Numbered from the stretch's first letter, positions 22,317-34,830 are shown. The stretch: 64,000 bases of DNA from Ashinkailepas kermadecensis (GCA_034440615.1 JAOTOM010004800.1:62001-126000), one strand, 5' to 3'. Numbers and translations: made by a program. The notes: generated by a model not told the origin, from the letters alone.

Positions 22317-23612
22317 GGTCCAGAGGCGGAACACTCGTTCACCTCCCGACGTCCAGTCCAGAGGCGGAACCTTCACAGCATTGTCGTGCCACTCGTTCAC
22401 CCCCCGACGTCCAGTCCAGAGGCGGAACCTTCACAGCATTGTCGTGCCCCTCGTTCACCCCCCGACGTCCAGTCCAGAGGCGGAACCTTCACAGCATCGT
22501 CGTGCCACTCGTTCACCCCCGACGTCCAGTCCAGAGGCGGAACCTTCACAGCATCGTCGTGCCACTCGTTCACCCCCGACGTCCAGTCCAGAGGCGGAAC
22601 CTTCACAGCACTGTCGTGCCACTCGTTCACCCCCCGACGTCCAGTCCAGAGGCGGAACCTTCACAGCATTGTCGTGCCCCTCGTTCACCCCCCGACGTCC
22701 AGTCCAGAGGCGGAACCTTCACAGCATCGTCGCGCCCCTCGTTCACCCCCCGACGTCCAGTCCAGAGGCGGAACCTTCACAGCATTGTCGTGCCCACTCG
22801 TTCACCCCCCGACGTCCAGTCCAGAGGCGGAACCTTCACAGCATTGTCGTGCCCCTCGTTCACCCCCCGACGTCCAGTCCAGAGGCGGAACCTTCACAGC
22901 ATCGTCGCGCCACTCGTTCACCCCCCGACGTCCAGTCCAGAGGCGGAACCTTCTCAGCATCGTCGTGCCACTCGTTCACCCCACCCGACGTCCAGTCCAG
23001 AGGCGGAACCTTCACAGCATTGTCGTGCCCCTCGTTCACCCCCCGACGTCCAGTCCAGAGGCGGAACCTTCACAGCATCGTCGCGCCACTCGTTCACCTC
23101 CCGACGTCCAGTCCAGAGGCGGAACCTTCTCAGCATCGTCGTGCCACTCGTTCACCCCCCGACGTCCAGTCCAGAGGCGGAACCTTCACAGCATTGTCGT
23201 GCCCCTCGTTCACCCCCCCCCCCGACGTCCAGTCCAGAGGCGGAACCTTCTTAGCATCGTCGCGCCACTCGTTCACCCCCCCCCCCGCCCCCGACGTCCA
23301 GTCCAGAGGACGTCGGGGACGATGCTGAGAAGGTTCCAACCTTCTCAGCATCGTCGTGCCACTCGTTCACCCCCGACGTCCAGTCCAGAGGCCGAACCTT
23401 CACAGCATCGTCGTGACACTCGTTCACCTCCCGACGTCCAGTCCAGAGGCGGAACCTTCTCAGCATCGTCGCGCCACTCGTTCACCCCCGACGTCCAGTC
23501 CAGAGGCCGAACCTTCTCAGCATCGTCGCGCCACTCGTTCACCCCCCCCCGCCCCCGACGTCCAGTCCAGAGGTGGAACCTTCATAGCATCGTCGTGCCA
23601 CTCGTTCACCCC
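22317..23612. repeat. 58-bp minisatellite, about 22 copies
   Basis: The unit contains CTCGTTCACCCCCCGACGTC, CAGTCCAGAGGCGGAACC and TTCACAGCAT-GTCGTGCC. Its length varies from 57 to 64 bp with C-run length. It includes an inverted fragment at 23318-23337. Plus-strand frames of up to 479 residues are array artefacts. Confidence 0.96.
23318..23355. other. Perfect hairpin in the 58-bp array: 18-bp arms, 2-nt loop
   Basis: GACGATGCTGAGAAGGTT (23318-23335) is the exact reverse complement of AACCTTCTCAGCATCGTC (23338-23355), with CC between. The left arm, plus the preceding GACGTCGGGG, is an inverted and internally deleted copy of the array's own unit. Confidence 0.93.
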
Positions 23613-24736
23613 CGACGAGGCACCACGACGACGCAGAACTTCTGCGAAACGACGCAGAATGTGTGCAGCGAGTCGCAGTCGGCCGTCGTAGTCGGCCGGC
23701 GGCAATGCGTAGTTAGCCGCCGGCGGCCAATGCGACGGCGCGCTACGCATGAGACGTTCTCTGACACGCCCCGGCTCCGTAGCGCATTGGTAGCGAAAAC
23801 GACGGCTCACTACCAGCGCCGTTGATATAGTGTTCAGGGGACGCTACCACCCACATCGTCCCCACTCCCACACACTGCCCATGGGTCTCAGCTACGCATT
23901 TATGTGCATTGTATGAAAGGAAGCGGTTTCGAAATTGGATTTCCCCCAACTCTGAAGCAGTTCATATGCCTCTTCTAATCATCGGTAGAGTGCAGTATCG
24001 GTAGACCTGGCTCAACAGGTTCAGCAAACGCGGCTGCGCAGCATTCCCAAACACGGCAGCGCAGTATCCCCAAACACAACGGCGCAGTAAGTCGGTGACT
24101 CACACATCGTGAATTCCCATGTCGAATTCTTGTCGGCAGACGGCAGGAACAGGTGCTGGGAAACACCGGCGTCAATGATGATAACGAAGTCCATGTATTG
24201 AGCGTCAAATGGTGGGGTCTTGGCGTTTAAACTTCGCAATTTTTCTTCTCTTTCAAGTGACCTTTTACATTAGGAATTCCGAACTTTTGTTTTTCCTCGC
24301 TATTACACCGATCATGTTATGCAGGTACACGTGATCAGATCATTTTGAACTGTCGCAGAGTTAGTAAACATAAATGTGACAATTAAAAAATGACATCACC
24401 GGGCGTAGCTTCACACTTCCCAATGGCTTTGGAACGGTTTATGGTATGTTAACACGCGCACCGAAAGGTGGGGTGGAATCCGCCCATCCATCCTGTTTTT
24501 GACGATGTCTGACAAACGGGCGGGAATATTGTAATGAAATATCGTGCCTTTGTTATCAATTGACAAGCGCATCCCATGCAAAAATAAAACGTAATCCGTT
24601 GGTCGTAGGCACTGCCGGGTGCAAAGTCAACCAACCGGCCGGTGGCCGACAGCTGGCCGCCGAGCGTTCAAGGTCACAGAGGCTTCGTCGGTGCGGTGGC
24701 GCGAGCGTGCGGTGTGGCGGATGATCTCGACCTCAC
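23613..24736. other. 1.1 kb spacer, no gene recognised
   Basis: 23640-23830 is CpG-rich with short CGACG and GCCGGCGGC echoes. The remainder is mixed. No domain-bearing frame is seen. Confidence 0.4.
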
Positions 24737-24960
24737 TTGACCCTGAAGGCATTGGCCTATGGTCATGAAATGTGTACTGAAGTTCACTGCAGCCATAATC
24801 TACCCTCCATATTTTGGGCTTCTAGCTCCATTAGTTTCCGAGATATTAGGTGGGGGTCCGATCCGCCCCCTACCTCCTCCGGTGCGCGCTATGTGAGAGG
24901 TACGCCGGTGCGCGTGTTAAGGCAAGGCAGGCCACATAAATTACTCCGGCCCCCTGCCTT
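24737..24960. repeat. Dispersed repeat, copy 2 (partner at 14466-14690)
   Basis: Centre: TTAGTTTCCGAGATATTAGG, then GGGGGTCCGATCCGCCCCCT and CCGGTGCGCG. The same layout appears around 14560-14650. Confidence 0.5.
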
Positions 24961-25968
24961 CTTGCAACGCCATGACGCTTACTGTGAAATTTCAAAAGTA
25001 GCCCTGACAAGACAATGCTAGAGTGGCCGCGTTAATAACCTGCCTGGCTTCACCTTAGGTTCTAGGTTTTCCGCATCATCATGAACATGAAGGTCGTCGC
25101 ATGAATTATTGGCTTTTTCTGAAACTGACAATTATTTATGCTGCTTAAAATGACTGTGAGGTGCTTGAAATGCTGTTTCTCGCTAGATAAACACCGTTGT
25201 CCGGTCATTTCGTATCCTTCATGTGTAACCGTCGCATTGCGGAGAGGGAGTAAATCTAACCCGGGATATTTTCTTAGGTCTACTGAACCGTTCAGATATC
25301 ACTGAAAGTTTCCATACCGTGCGACAGTTGACGAGCTCACGTCGGGTTACAGCCTGAGACTCAGTCTCTCGAGGTGCCGGAGCCAGGGATGTACGTCAGG
25401 CCATAGCCTCGTCTGAGTGAGGGTTTGCGATGTACATTGGAACATTTTTCATACGTAAGCCACACAACATAGAGTCAGGAGTGAACTAGCAATACATAGA
25501 CGGATGATCACCAAAAATGCAACAGCACAAAGCATGAACTAAGTCTGCATTATATGTAGATTCATGCAAACCCTGAGCAATACAAATCCAACTTATTACT
25601 TTCAAATCTAGAAATATGATTTTACTAACATGCTGCTTCTCGTTTTCACTTACGATTGTCAATATTTTGATCTCCGATTAAACTGACCTAGGCCACTTGA
25701 ATTAAAAATGCATATATGCTAAAACTAGGCCATCTTAGTACACCATTGTATAAATTAACTTCAATTAGTCGAGGTAGATCGCATCTAGGTCAAGTCCGGT
25801 TTGTGATAAGGAAGTTCATGATGTCCAGTACCATCGACCATATTTGTCCAGATTGGTGCCCTGGATTTTGGTGCCCTACGTCCTTTGCCGTTCGGCCAAC
25901 TGATTTCTTCACCTCATTATGTGCAATAATAACCACCGGCTGCGTGGGTGTATTTGTAAGTATATATA

Positions 25969-26011
<43 letters not shown>

Positions 26012-27147
26012 CAACTTGTTCCTCTCTGCCGCTTCGCTATAGTCGTCTGTTTGCTTGTTTTGAAGGGCCATTCTCTAAATACTGTGTCTTCCTGTAATGT
26101 CACCACTCTTGAAATTTGATCCTATTCTTTCTTACCAGGTAATGGTTTCCGATGACCGGGCACCCAATGCATGCAATGCCCACTAGCTCCATAAGGACTT
26201 TCACATGCAGGATAACTCCGTACATGCATATGATTCAAGATGGCATTTAATCCCCTCTGTTCCGAAAAGTGCTTGCGATTTCCCAGACTTCCACAGCGTA
26301 GCTGTATTCCCATTCAGTATGCTGATCTTGTACTCTTGCACCCTGTCCTGTCAAAGCATTGAGTACGTCACCACCAAAGCACATCACCACCAAAACGAAG
26401 ACATATTCTGTCCAGAGGTGGTGATGAGTTCGAACTGAACTCAGCTGACCACTTGAGGGGTTAGCTGTGCGTTAAGTTAAAGGGTTAGTGAGACTAGTGG
26501 GTCATCTTCGCTGGCGTATCCAAGGAGGAGGAATAGGGTTGTGTCGTAAAATTTGCAGAAATCCATCGGAGAAGAAAACAAGCTTGTGAGAATTGTCCAA
26601 CTGGCCTTTCTCACAGACTTTCCCGTCCTTTATCCGGCATCCGTCCCCTTCCTTCTCTTCGTTCAGCAGGATCGACCCGCTACTTCCACCAACGATCATC
26701 TCTGCGACCACCCTTGTAGTCCTCAAGCCATGCCTAACAGCGCTAAGATCATCCCCCTCCCCCGTTCTGTGGGCGACACCAGCCAGACGGATCAGCAAGA
26801 TTGGGCGCCGTTTGGGTGAGCTGCATTTCGTCGGGACGGCGTCAGCGCCGCGTGTACAGCACGCAGCGTCAGGACGTGACGTCAGGACGCCCAGGTCTCG
26901 GTCAATTTCCGCACGCCATGTACGGTGTCTGATGTGATGTGATGTGTCCGATGTCGGCACTCGTGTAGAAGGCCGTTGAGCGGCTGTTGCCAACTGATAA
27001 TGGTCGGATAACTCGCACGCTTTGGTAGATGTGGCGCAATAACTCGCACGGTTTGATTGATTTGGCACCGTATCGGTGGTGTATCAAGGTGCATAACAAG
27101 CTATGAATCACTTATCGGCGCCTTCATGACCTCGAGAACGCTGGCCA
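24961..27147. other. 2.2 kb without recognisable genes
   Basis: AT-leaning single-copy-looking DNA with a TA tract at 25961-26009. A 188-residue minus-strand frame at 26502-27068 has no recognisable domain, and the plus strand is equally open there. I do not call it. Confidence 0.4.
25961..26009. repeat. (TA)n microsatellite
   Basis: About 48 bp of TA with one TAT-TAT phase slip near 25974. Confidence 0.95.
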
Positions 27148-27660
27148 GCAGTACCGCAACATATTGGGTGCCACATCAGTGATTGGCCAGTGGTGCAGCA
27201 ATATATTAGGTGTTGCATCAGTGTAGCTGGCCAATGATGACATAATATATTTGGTGCCACATCAGTGACTGGTGAGTGGTGCCAGAACATATTGGGTGTC
27301 ATGTCAGTGGCCAATAGTGCCACAACATATTGGGTGTCACATCAGTAACTGACCAATTGTGCCACAACATAGTGTGTGTTGCATTAGTGACTGGCTAGTG
27401 GTGTCACAACACATTGGGTGCCACATCAGTGACTGGATAGTGGTGCCACAACATATTTGGTATCACGTCAGTGGCCAATTGTGCCACAACATTTTGGGTG
27501 TCACATCAGTGACTGGTGAGTGGTGCCACATCAGTGGCTGGCCAGTAGTGCCACAACATATTTGGTGTCACGTCAGTGGCCAATGGTGCCACAACATATT
27601 GGGTGTCACATCAGTGACTGGCCAATGGTGCCACAGCATATTAGGCGTCACATCAGTAAA
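27148..27660. repeat. ~38-46 bp degenerate minisatellite, about 12 copies
   Basis: CCACAACATATTGGGTGTCA, CATCAGTGACTGGCCA and GTGGTG recur with variable spacing and about 10-15% divergence. This is an older array than the neighbouring homogeneous ones. Confidence 0.92.
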
Positions 27661-29909
27661 TTGAATCGCCCTTCGTGGAGCCACACTGCCCTGTACTGCA
27701 CACTGAGCCGATTTAAATACTATTTCCGGGCATTACGTATAACTGAATTCCCTCTCACGCACAGGTATAAGGCTTTACATATCTTTTAGTGGGTGGTAGT
27801 CCCCGGCTGGAATCGACTGTTTCATTCTGAATCTATTTCCGGATATTACTAGCTATATGTGGCTAGTATGCGACACACCAAACCGCGTTTCGAGCGAGAT
27901 TGTTCGCATACAGGGTGCAGTGGTTTTAGAAGGTCAATGTGTACGGGAGCGAAGTAACCTCGGGAGGCCAGCACCAGGGGTGCTGCCGCACACACTCGTG
28001 CAATTTAATTATTGTCGACGAGGCTGCAGCTGGATCGGCGCGGTGCGTGTTCGACATGCGGTCCCATCCGGTGGCGTGGCGATGCGAGACGTGCCGAGCG
28101 ACCACCAGGCCGTGTGGCCGGCCGACTGACCCCCACGGTGGACGGCCGGGCTCCACCGAGGTCACGGCACGACCGTTGCCACCGGCTCGGTGAGCTCGGC
28201 TGACCTCGGCTGCGTCACGTGCACCGTGTTGGGCAATTTGTCAGGTGCGCGGGTGGATGACCCACCACGATGGCAGCGTTCTGAGGTCGTGGCCCCGCAC
28301 GGCTGGCTGGCCAGCTGCGCCGACTGCACATGCTCTCCTAAATCACAGTGGTGCCACTGCATGCATCACGGCAGCGAACGGGAAAAAACCAGCAGGGGTA
28401 CATTCGCGTGGTTTGGTATCGTTGGCGAATGTGTGTCAAATTGCTATGCATCATCCAAAATTCTGCTAATTTCCCAACAAAGCCTATTGTTAGGTACCAA
28501 AGATTGTTCATGTTATATGGTTTCCGTGAAATGGTGACTTTGTGGACGGACGGACGGACGGACGGACGGACGAATTTACCATATCAATGAATTAGTATAC
28601 CAAACTATATATATGGGGTAAGATAAGCTATTCCCCGACATACCAGATATACTAGATAAGACATTCCGCAACAGTCACGACAGCCGTGGATGATTAATGA
28701 TTAATGTTCGGCGACCTCAGGTTTTGAATAACTACGTATCAATAGTTTCTGTTCACAAACCAAATTTTCGCCACCCTTGAAATAATCAGCTTAGCATATC
28801 CTGCATGTCCTTATGTGACATAGACCACTTGCCAGATAACGGTGAACATGCCACGAACAAGAGCAGCATCACAGTCCTGTGTTGACAGTATTGTTTTTTT
28901 CTATCCTGTCATACCCGTATATCCTGGAGGTGTATTTGTCGCTGTCACCTGGCGGCGACGACGGACAATACTCATCCAAGCGATGTCTGACTGACAAAAT
29001 CTTACTTCTTCCACCATAGCACCGTGGGGAATATTGCAATTCAGCCTGAATAAATTCAGGAAGTAATTCCTTTTAATCTTTCACATTTTTTTCTTCTTTT
29101 CGGCTGTAAGCTGTACAAAAATGTTGGTAGACTTCGGATATATGGCTCATTTTAGCTTACCTGCAATGCATGGGATTAGAATATGCCCTTAAAGGCAGCC
29201 ATTGTGTGCTGTCGACCGCATAGCTGGGGAGCACGCGCAAATGAGCCGTACACTGGGTGCCTTCAGTACTGGGCTATGGTTGATGTTTAAGTAAAAAGCG
29301 TATGGTCAAATAGCTATCACTATTGGGAGCGTATCGATATGCACACATAATAGTTTCGCTTAATCCCATTGTCCTGAGCCTTCAATTTCAGTATGGAATT
29401 CTGAGATCGGTACTTTGAAAGCGCTTCTAAAAAGATGGAGCAAATCAACGATGTTCGACACGGTCCACGCAACGAAACATACGCCATTAAAATGTCCATA
29501 TGTTTGTGTGCATGAACCAACCTGATGTTGTTGCGACTATTGTATGACCCCACGAATTATTAAGTTCCAAACATGTCTGGGTCTTTAACACGTCGCGTGG
29601 CTGATTGAGGTAAGGCAGTGCGCTCCCGTGGCCTTTCCATCCTCTGTGACGTGATAATTGTTTAGCCAATGGGAGATAATTAATTATAGCTGATGATAGA
29701 CATGCAATTTGTCGCAACAGAAGGCAACACAGTTAACAGGTGACGGGGGTAGCTACAGGCGGCTTTGATCCTCACTGATTATGTGCTACCCGAGAGCCAC
29801 GCTATTCGGGTACTGGCATAGCCGGAGTGGCATCTCTTCGTCTTCCATCCAGAATGTCGCACTTTTTTAAGAAGTCTTGAGCTAGACTTTCTAGTGCACG
29901 GGTTCACTG
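27661..29909. other. 2.2 kb without recognisable genes
   Basis: 28010-28330 is CpG-rich with frames on both strands. A (GGAC)n tract lies at 28543-28572. The rest is AT-leaning. No domain, tRNA or element end is recognised. Confidence 0.4.
28543..28572. repeat. (GGAC)n microsatellite, about 7 copies
   Basis: A pure GGAC tetranucleotide run. Confidence 0.95.
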
Positions 29910-29954
29910 GTGAAAAGGTGCGAAAGTTATGTGCTAGCACGGCGAGGCATTGAC

Positions 29955-30113
29955 ACCAACTGCCAGGGGAAGCTGTTGCTGGAGACCTTGGCTCTGCTGG
30001 CTGAGCCCCAGCTGCCTGTCGCCGAGGCGGAAGCTGTGGGTGTCAGCTGCCGCACCGCCGTCGGCAGTGACAGCAGCAGCAGCAGCAGTAGCAACAGCAG
30101 CGATGAACGATGA
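29955..30113 (+). other. Possible coding remnant with acidic serine-rich end
   Basis: The plus strand reads 'GKLLLETLALLAEPQLPVAE' and then an Asp/Ser tract 'GSDSSSSSSSNSSDER' to a TGA supplied by the first 7-mers. A splice-acceptor-like AACTGCCAG precedes GGGAAG at about 29969. The leucine-rich then serine/acid-rich composition looks more coding-like than its surroundings, but no family is recognised. It may be the source of the AGC-rich repeats that follow. Confidence 0.25.
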
Positions 30114-30684
30114 GCGATGAGCGATGAGCGATGAGCGATGAGCGATGAGCGATGAGCGATGAGCGATGAGCGATGAGCGATGAGCGATGAGCGATGAGCG
30201 ATGAGCGATGAGCGATGAGCGATGAGCGATGAGCGATGAGCGATGAGCGATGAGCGATGAGCGATGAGCGATGAGCGATGAGCGATGAGCGATGAGCGAT
30301 GAGCGATGAGCGATGAGCGATGAGCGATGAGCGATGAGCGATGAGCGATGAGCGATGAGCGATGAGCGATGAGCGATGAGCGATGAGCGATGAGCGATGA
30401 GCGATGAGCGATGAGCGATGAGCGATGAGCGATGAGCGATGAGCGATGAGCGATGAGCGATGAGCGATGAGCGATGAGCGATGAGCGATGAGCGATGAGC
30501 GATGAGCGATGAGCGATGAGCGATGAGCGATGAGCGATGAGCGATGAGCGATGAGCGATGAGCGATGAGCGATGAGCGATGAGCGATGAGCGATGAGCGA
30601 TGAGCGATGAGCGATGAGCGATGAGCGATGAGCGATGAGCGATGAGCGATGAGCGATGAGCGATGAGCGATGAGCGATGAGCGA
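30110..30684. repeat. 7-bp (GATGAGC) array, about 82 apparently perfect copies
   Basis: GATGAGC repeats without a visible substitution over about 575 bp. The plus strand closes immediately in every frame (CGA TGA). All three minus frames are open and spell the same rotating heptapeptide (L-I-A-H-R-S-S), which explains three overlapping 300-residue frames there. Confidence 0.97.
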
Positions 30685-30896
30685 GCAGCGATAGCAGCAG
30701 CAGCAGTAGCCACGGCGACAGCAACAGTGAGGAGTGAGCAGCGATAGCAGCAGCAGCAGTAGCCACGGCGACAGCAATAGTGAGGAGTGAGCAGCGATAG
30801 CAGCAGCAGCAGTAGCCACGGCGACAGAAACAGCGATGAGCGAGCAGCGATAGCAGCAGCAGCAGTAGCCACGGCGACAGCAACAGGAGGAGTGAG
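30685..30896. repeat. 53-bp repeat, four copies, AGC-rich
   Basis: GCAGCGATAGCAGCAGCAGC starts units at 30685, 30738, 30791 and 30844. The third unit is altered (GACAGAAACAGCGATGAGCG). On the plus strand a unit reads S-D-S6-H-G-D-S-N-S-E-E-stop. Confidence 0.94.
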
Positions 30897-31610
30897 CAGC
30901 CAGTGCTTTAATTGCGTTTAGTGTTATATCTCTACTGCATTGAGCATGATGTGTTTGTGCTGGTACCATATATACGTGAAGTAAGACATATATGCGTACA
31001 TGTCACTTGATGAGCCTCATAAGAGCAAACATCAAATGTGCGTGCCCGTATACCTGTCACACTCCACATCTCAAGGCACTCCGGTTGATCACAATTCGAT
31101 GATCTGTGACATCAAGGGGTGGGGGGGGGGGGTGAAAAGTCGCCAAATCTGGTCGGTTAGCGTAGCTTGCTTTCGACCGTTGTAAAACCTACCATTATGC
31201 TTGGATAGCTTTGAAACCGGCTTCAAGCGATTCGCCTCGATTTTTCCCTTTAGATGAGCGGTAATAAGTCACACATGTATCAAGGCCACTCAAAGGTCAT
31301 GTCAGGTCATATTAAGTTCAGTCAGGTCAAGCTAGAAAATGTAACGGGAGCGCGAATTGATGTAAATCATGTTTTTTTTCACGATACGCTCATACATAGG
31401 AGTAGGTTTCTGAAAATTATTCGGGGGGCACAAGACATGAAAGCAATGGGTGGGTCCAAATTGATTGGGGAGCATACCACATAGGGTTCCATGTTAAAAG
31501 TTGAAATCATTGAGAAGACAAAGCCAACATTTGGGAGGGGAAGTGCCCTCCTAAAAGCATAAAAAGCTGCACCCATGCGCCCATATCCTGTAATTGCGAT
31601 ATAGCTGGAA
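30897..31610. other. Spacer with G-run and AGGTCA words, no gene
   Basis: A 13-base G-rich run lies near 31117-31132. AAAGGTCATGTCAGGTCA and GTCAGGTCAAG lie at 31290-31332 (AGGTCA direct repeats with a 4-nt spacer). Nothing coding is recognised. Confidence 0.35.
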
Positions 31611-31875
31611 GTGGCGAGATGTGCGCCGACCACTCCCAGGCTGCTCTGTAATGACTGAGTGTGAAGGAACTGGAGAGTGGCGAGATGTGCGCCGACCACT
31701 CCCAGGCTGCTCTGTAATGGCTGAGTGTGAAGGAACTGGAGAGTGGCGAGATGTGCGCCGACCACTCCCAGGCTGCTCTGTAATGACTGAGTGTGAAGGA
31801 ACTGGAGAGTGGCGAGATGTGCGCCGACCACTCCCAGGCTGCTCTGTAATGACTGAGTGTGAAGGAACTGGAGAG
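31611..31875. repeat. 66-bp minisatellite, four copies, frame-preserving
   Basis: GTGGCGAGATGTGCGCCGAC begins units at 66-bp spacing. Copies are almost identical (one ATGACTGAG/ATGGCTGAG change). Because 66 is 22 codons, both strands keep one frame; the plus strand gives a 22-residue repeat containing 'WRDVRRPLPGCSVM', and the frame runs on to 32085. No homologous family is recognised, so I leave it as a repeat. Confidence 0.92.
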
Positions 31876-32795
31876 ACATGTGTGACTGTGTTGGACACGC
31901 AGGGACGTCCAGAACAGCCACAGAATGTCGAATATATAAAGGTCATATTACATTTTGGTGAAGTGAAAGCAGGTCAAATTATTTCAATGAATGCTGTGGG
32001 TATGTTAGGCTCACCGGGAATGCAGTGGCGTGTGGGAACTCAAGCCTTGCTAGAGGCCATGTCGACAGGTGACGGCAAATGGTAATCGGTGAGGAAACCA
32101 AGAATGCATACTCCGAACTTTGGCAGCTCACTGTCTGTCTAAAGTATTACAGTGTATCGAGACAGTTATATGCACATCTTATGCGACACACATCCTACCG
32201 CATTCAACAATGAATACAATGTTATAGTTAGAATGGACTGTATATCCCATCGCGTTTTATTCATTCACTCAATATGGCTGATGGCTTGCTAAAGTTGTGG
32301 ATCAAGGAGTGAAAGAAGCGCAAATATAGTTGGGCTTATAAAATCAGTCGTATGCAAGTGACATGCATATGTGCACAAATATGCATATAGGTAATTTTTC
32401 ATTAAAAACAGAACGGTATTCCAAAATTTGTTTTTGGGTGCTTGCTGCACACCCTTTGCATGCATTGCAAGTTCTCCTTCAGTTATTCAAAATAAAACAA
32501 ACCATGGATCAACTCGGCAAAAAGTAAATAATAATGGCAGACGTTGGAACAGAGCGATACCCATAATCCGACCACTACCAGCTGCAGGCCACCAAGACAG
32601 TGGCTTCAGGAAATCATTATTGCTGGCGGTCATGGTGCCCACCTTTACATCAAATGTACGCAGATATATGTGTTTGTAGTTAGTTTACATGATATCTTTT
32701 GAAATCTGTCCCAATTATTAGCGACACGAGGATGGTAAGCATATCTTCACATCTGTAGACGTACCAGCATTGTAAATTGTAGAATACATCCTGCA
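31876..32795. other. 0.9 kb spacer, no gene recognised
   Basis: The plus frame from the 66-bp array continues to 32085 and then stops. The remainder is AT-leaning without features. Confidence 0.4.
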
Positions 32796-33175
32796 CAAAT
32801 GGGCTCTCAGTATGGCGTAGGGGTGGACTGGGTTCTCTCAGTATAGGGACAGTCTGGGTTTTGAGGCCGGCTATAATGGGCTCTCAGCATGGGGTAGGTG
32901 TTGGCTGGGTTTTCTCTCAGTATGGGGTAGGGGTCGACTGGGTTTTCAAGATTGATTATAATGGGCTTTCAGTATAAGGTAGGGGTCGACTGAGTTTTCA
33001 GGTAGTCTATAATGGGCTCTCAGTATGGGGTAAGGGTGGACTGGGTCTTCTCTCAGTATGGGGTAAGGGTGGACTGGATCTTCTCCCAGTATGGGTTAGG
33101 GATGGACTGGATTTTCAAGTAGGCTATAATGGGCACTGTATGGGGTAGGGGTCGACTTGGTTTTCAGGTAGGGAA
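32796..33175. repeat. Degenerate repeat with 'GGGCTCTCAGTATGGGGTAG'
   Basis: Blocks of TATAATGGGCTCTCAGTATG, GGGTAGGGGT(C/G)GACTGG and GTTTTCA recur about seven times with irregular spacing and indels. Confidence 0.88.
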
Positions 33176-33959
33176 TTTTGTGCGCGGTCACAGGCGTAAT
33201 GCTAAGTTTCAACACATTATGGAGGATGTGTCATCGTTTACCTCCCTTCGTGGTAATCGCCCCGACATCATGGTCGTGATTGTTGTGGTAAACTGCGCCA
33301 ATGAAGTAGTTAAACTGCATGTGAGATGACGACATTACACGCTAACGGCACTCCTACGTTGAACACTTTGTTGATCGGCTGCTTTGGTTCATTTTATGTT
33401 TCCAAGTAGGCTTATGCCGTTGCAGGCCAGCGTCAGCCTACTCCAGAGGAGCACACCTCACCGCGCGGCCCAGATCCCGAGGCGACAGGCAGCACCGTTG
33501 TGGCCGTCCGGCCCACCTCTTCACCGCCAGCCATCACTCACGCGGCTGCGTCCACTCCAGGAATCATTTAAGGCAATCAGCCACAGGTTTGGAGCGACCC
33601 AAAGGTGGGGTCTGCCGTGCTGCCACTGCTCAAATGACGGGGTAGCGCCGGCCCTGATGGCGTTGCCGCCGGAGCCGGGTGAACCGTGGGTGCTGTGGCA
33701 GCGCAGCCTCCGAGGCGCACAGCATTTGGGGAACACGGAAATCTTCGGATTTCAATCAGCCTGGAATTTTCGGGTTTGTTCCAGTTCGGTTCCGTGATTT
33801 GGTGTATTAACCAGCGATCCTGAAAACGCCTCTGCTGTTAACAGCCCGGGTCTTCCATTGGCTTAGAGGCCCTTTACGAGGCACCGTGAACATTCCGCTT
33901 CGGCCCGAATCGCCCCCGTAGCTCGGAGGCCTCTACACCGGCCCGAGGCCCGCTGTCGG
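33176..33959. other. Spacer, no gene recognised
   Basis: A 137-residue plus frame (33384-33797) has no known domain. A small GAAATC-TTCG-GATTTC stem lies near 33738-33754. Confidence 0.35.
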
Positions 33960-34830
33960 CTCTGAGCCCCTCTCCATCAGAGTGAGCCAACTCCCACCTG
34001 GTGTCCCTGCACGTCGGGCCCGGGGCCACCTCCGTCGGCTCAGGGACCCTCTTTCATTGGGACCCTCTGAGCCCCTCTCCATCAGAGTGAGCCAACTCCC
34101 ACCTGGTGTCCCTGCACGTCGGGCCCGGGGCCACCTCCGTCGGCTCAGGGACCCTCTTTCATTGCTCCAACTCCCACCTGGTGTCCCTGCACGTCGGGCC
34201 CGGGGCCACCTCGTCGGCTCAGGGACCCTCTTCTGGGACCCTTGAACCCCTTCCATAGAGTGAGCCAACTCCCACCTGGTGTCCTGACGTCGGGCCCGGG
34301 GCCACCTCCGTCGGCTCAGGGACCCTCTTTCATTGTCCGACTCCACCTGGTGTCCTGCACGTCGGGCCCGGGGCCACCTCCGTGGCTCAGGGACCCTTTT
34401 CATTGCTCCGACTCCCACCTGGTGTCCTGCACGTCGGGCCGGGGCCACCTCCGTCGGCTCAGGGACCCTTTTCATTGCTCCAACTCCCACCTGGTGTCCC
34501 TGCACGTCGGGCCCGGGGCCACCTCCGTCGGCTCAGGGACCCTCTTTCATTGCTCCGTGTCACAGCTCTGAGCCCCTCTCCATCAGAGTGAGCCAACTCC
34601 CACCTGGTGTCCCTGCACGTCGGGCCCGGGGCCACCTCCGTCGGCTCAGGGACCCTCTTTCATTGCTCCAACTCCCACCTGGTGTCCCTGCACGTCGGGC
34701 CCGGGGCCACCTCCGTCGGCTCAGGGACCCTCTTTCATTGCTCCAACTCCCACCTGGTGTCCCTGCACGTCGGGCCCGGGGCCACCTCCGTCGGCTCAGG
34801 GACCCTCTTTCTTTGCTCCGTTTCACGCTC
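33960..34830. repeat. 75-bp minisatellite with longer compound units
   Basis: CCAACTCCCACCTGGTGTCC, CTGCACGTCGGGCCCGGGGC and CACCTCCGTCGGCTCAGGGA recur at 75-bp spacing (for example 34669 and 34744). Some units carry an extra CTGAGCCCCTCTCCATCAGA block. The 34200-34460 part contains many 1-bp deletions. Confidence 0.94.

Noticed and set aside
22386..23825. 479-residue plus-strand frame
   Set aside because: It is a translation of the 58-bp minisatellite; overlapping frames repeat the same peptides out of phase.
26502..27068. 188-residue minus-strand frame
   Set aside because: No domain is recognised, and the opposite strand is open over the same stretch with similar length.
29927..30969. Three ~310-residue frames of a repeated heptapeptide
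   Set aside because: A 7-bp repeat without minus-strand stops is open in all frames by necessity. No start context, splice evidence or family supports a protein.
31594..32085. 163-residue plus frame with four 22-residue repeats
   Set aside because: Frame preservation follows from a 66-bp unit (one chance in three); both strands are open and the unique tail matches no family I know.
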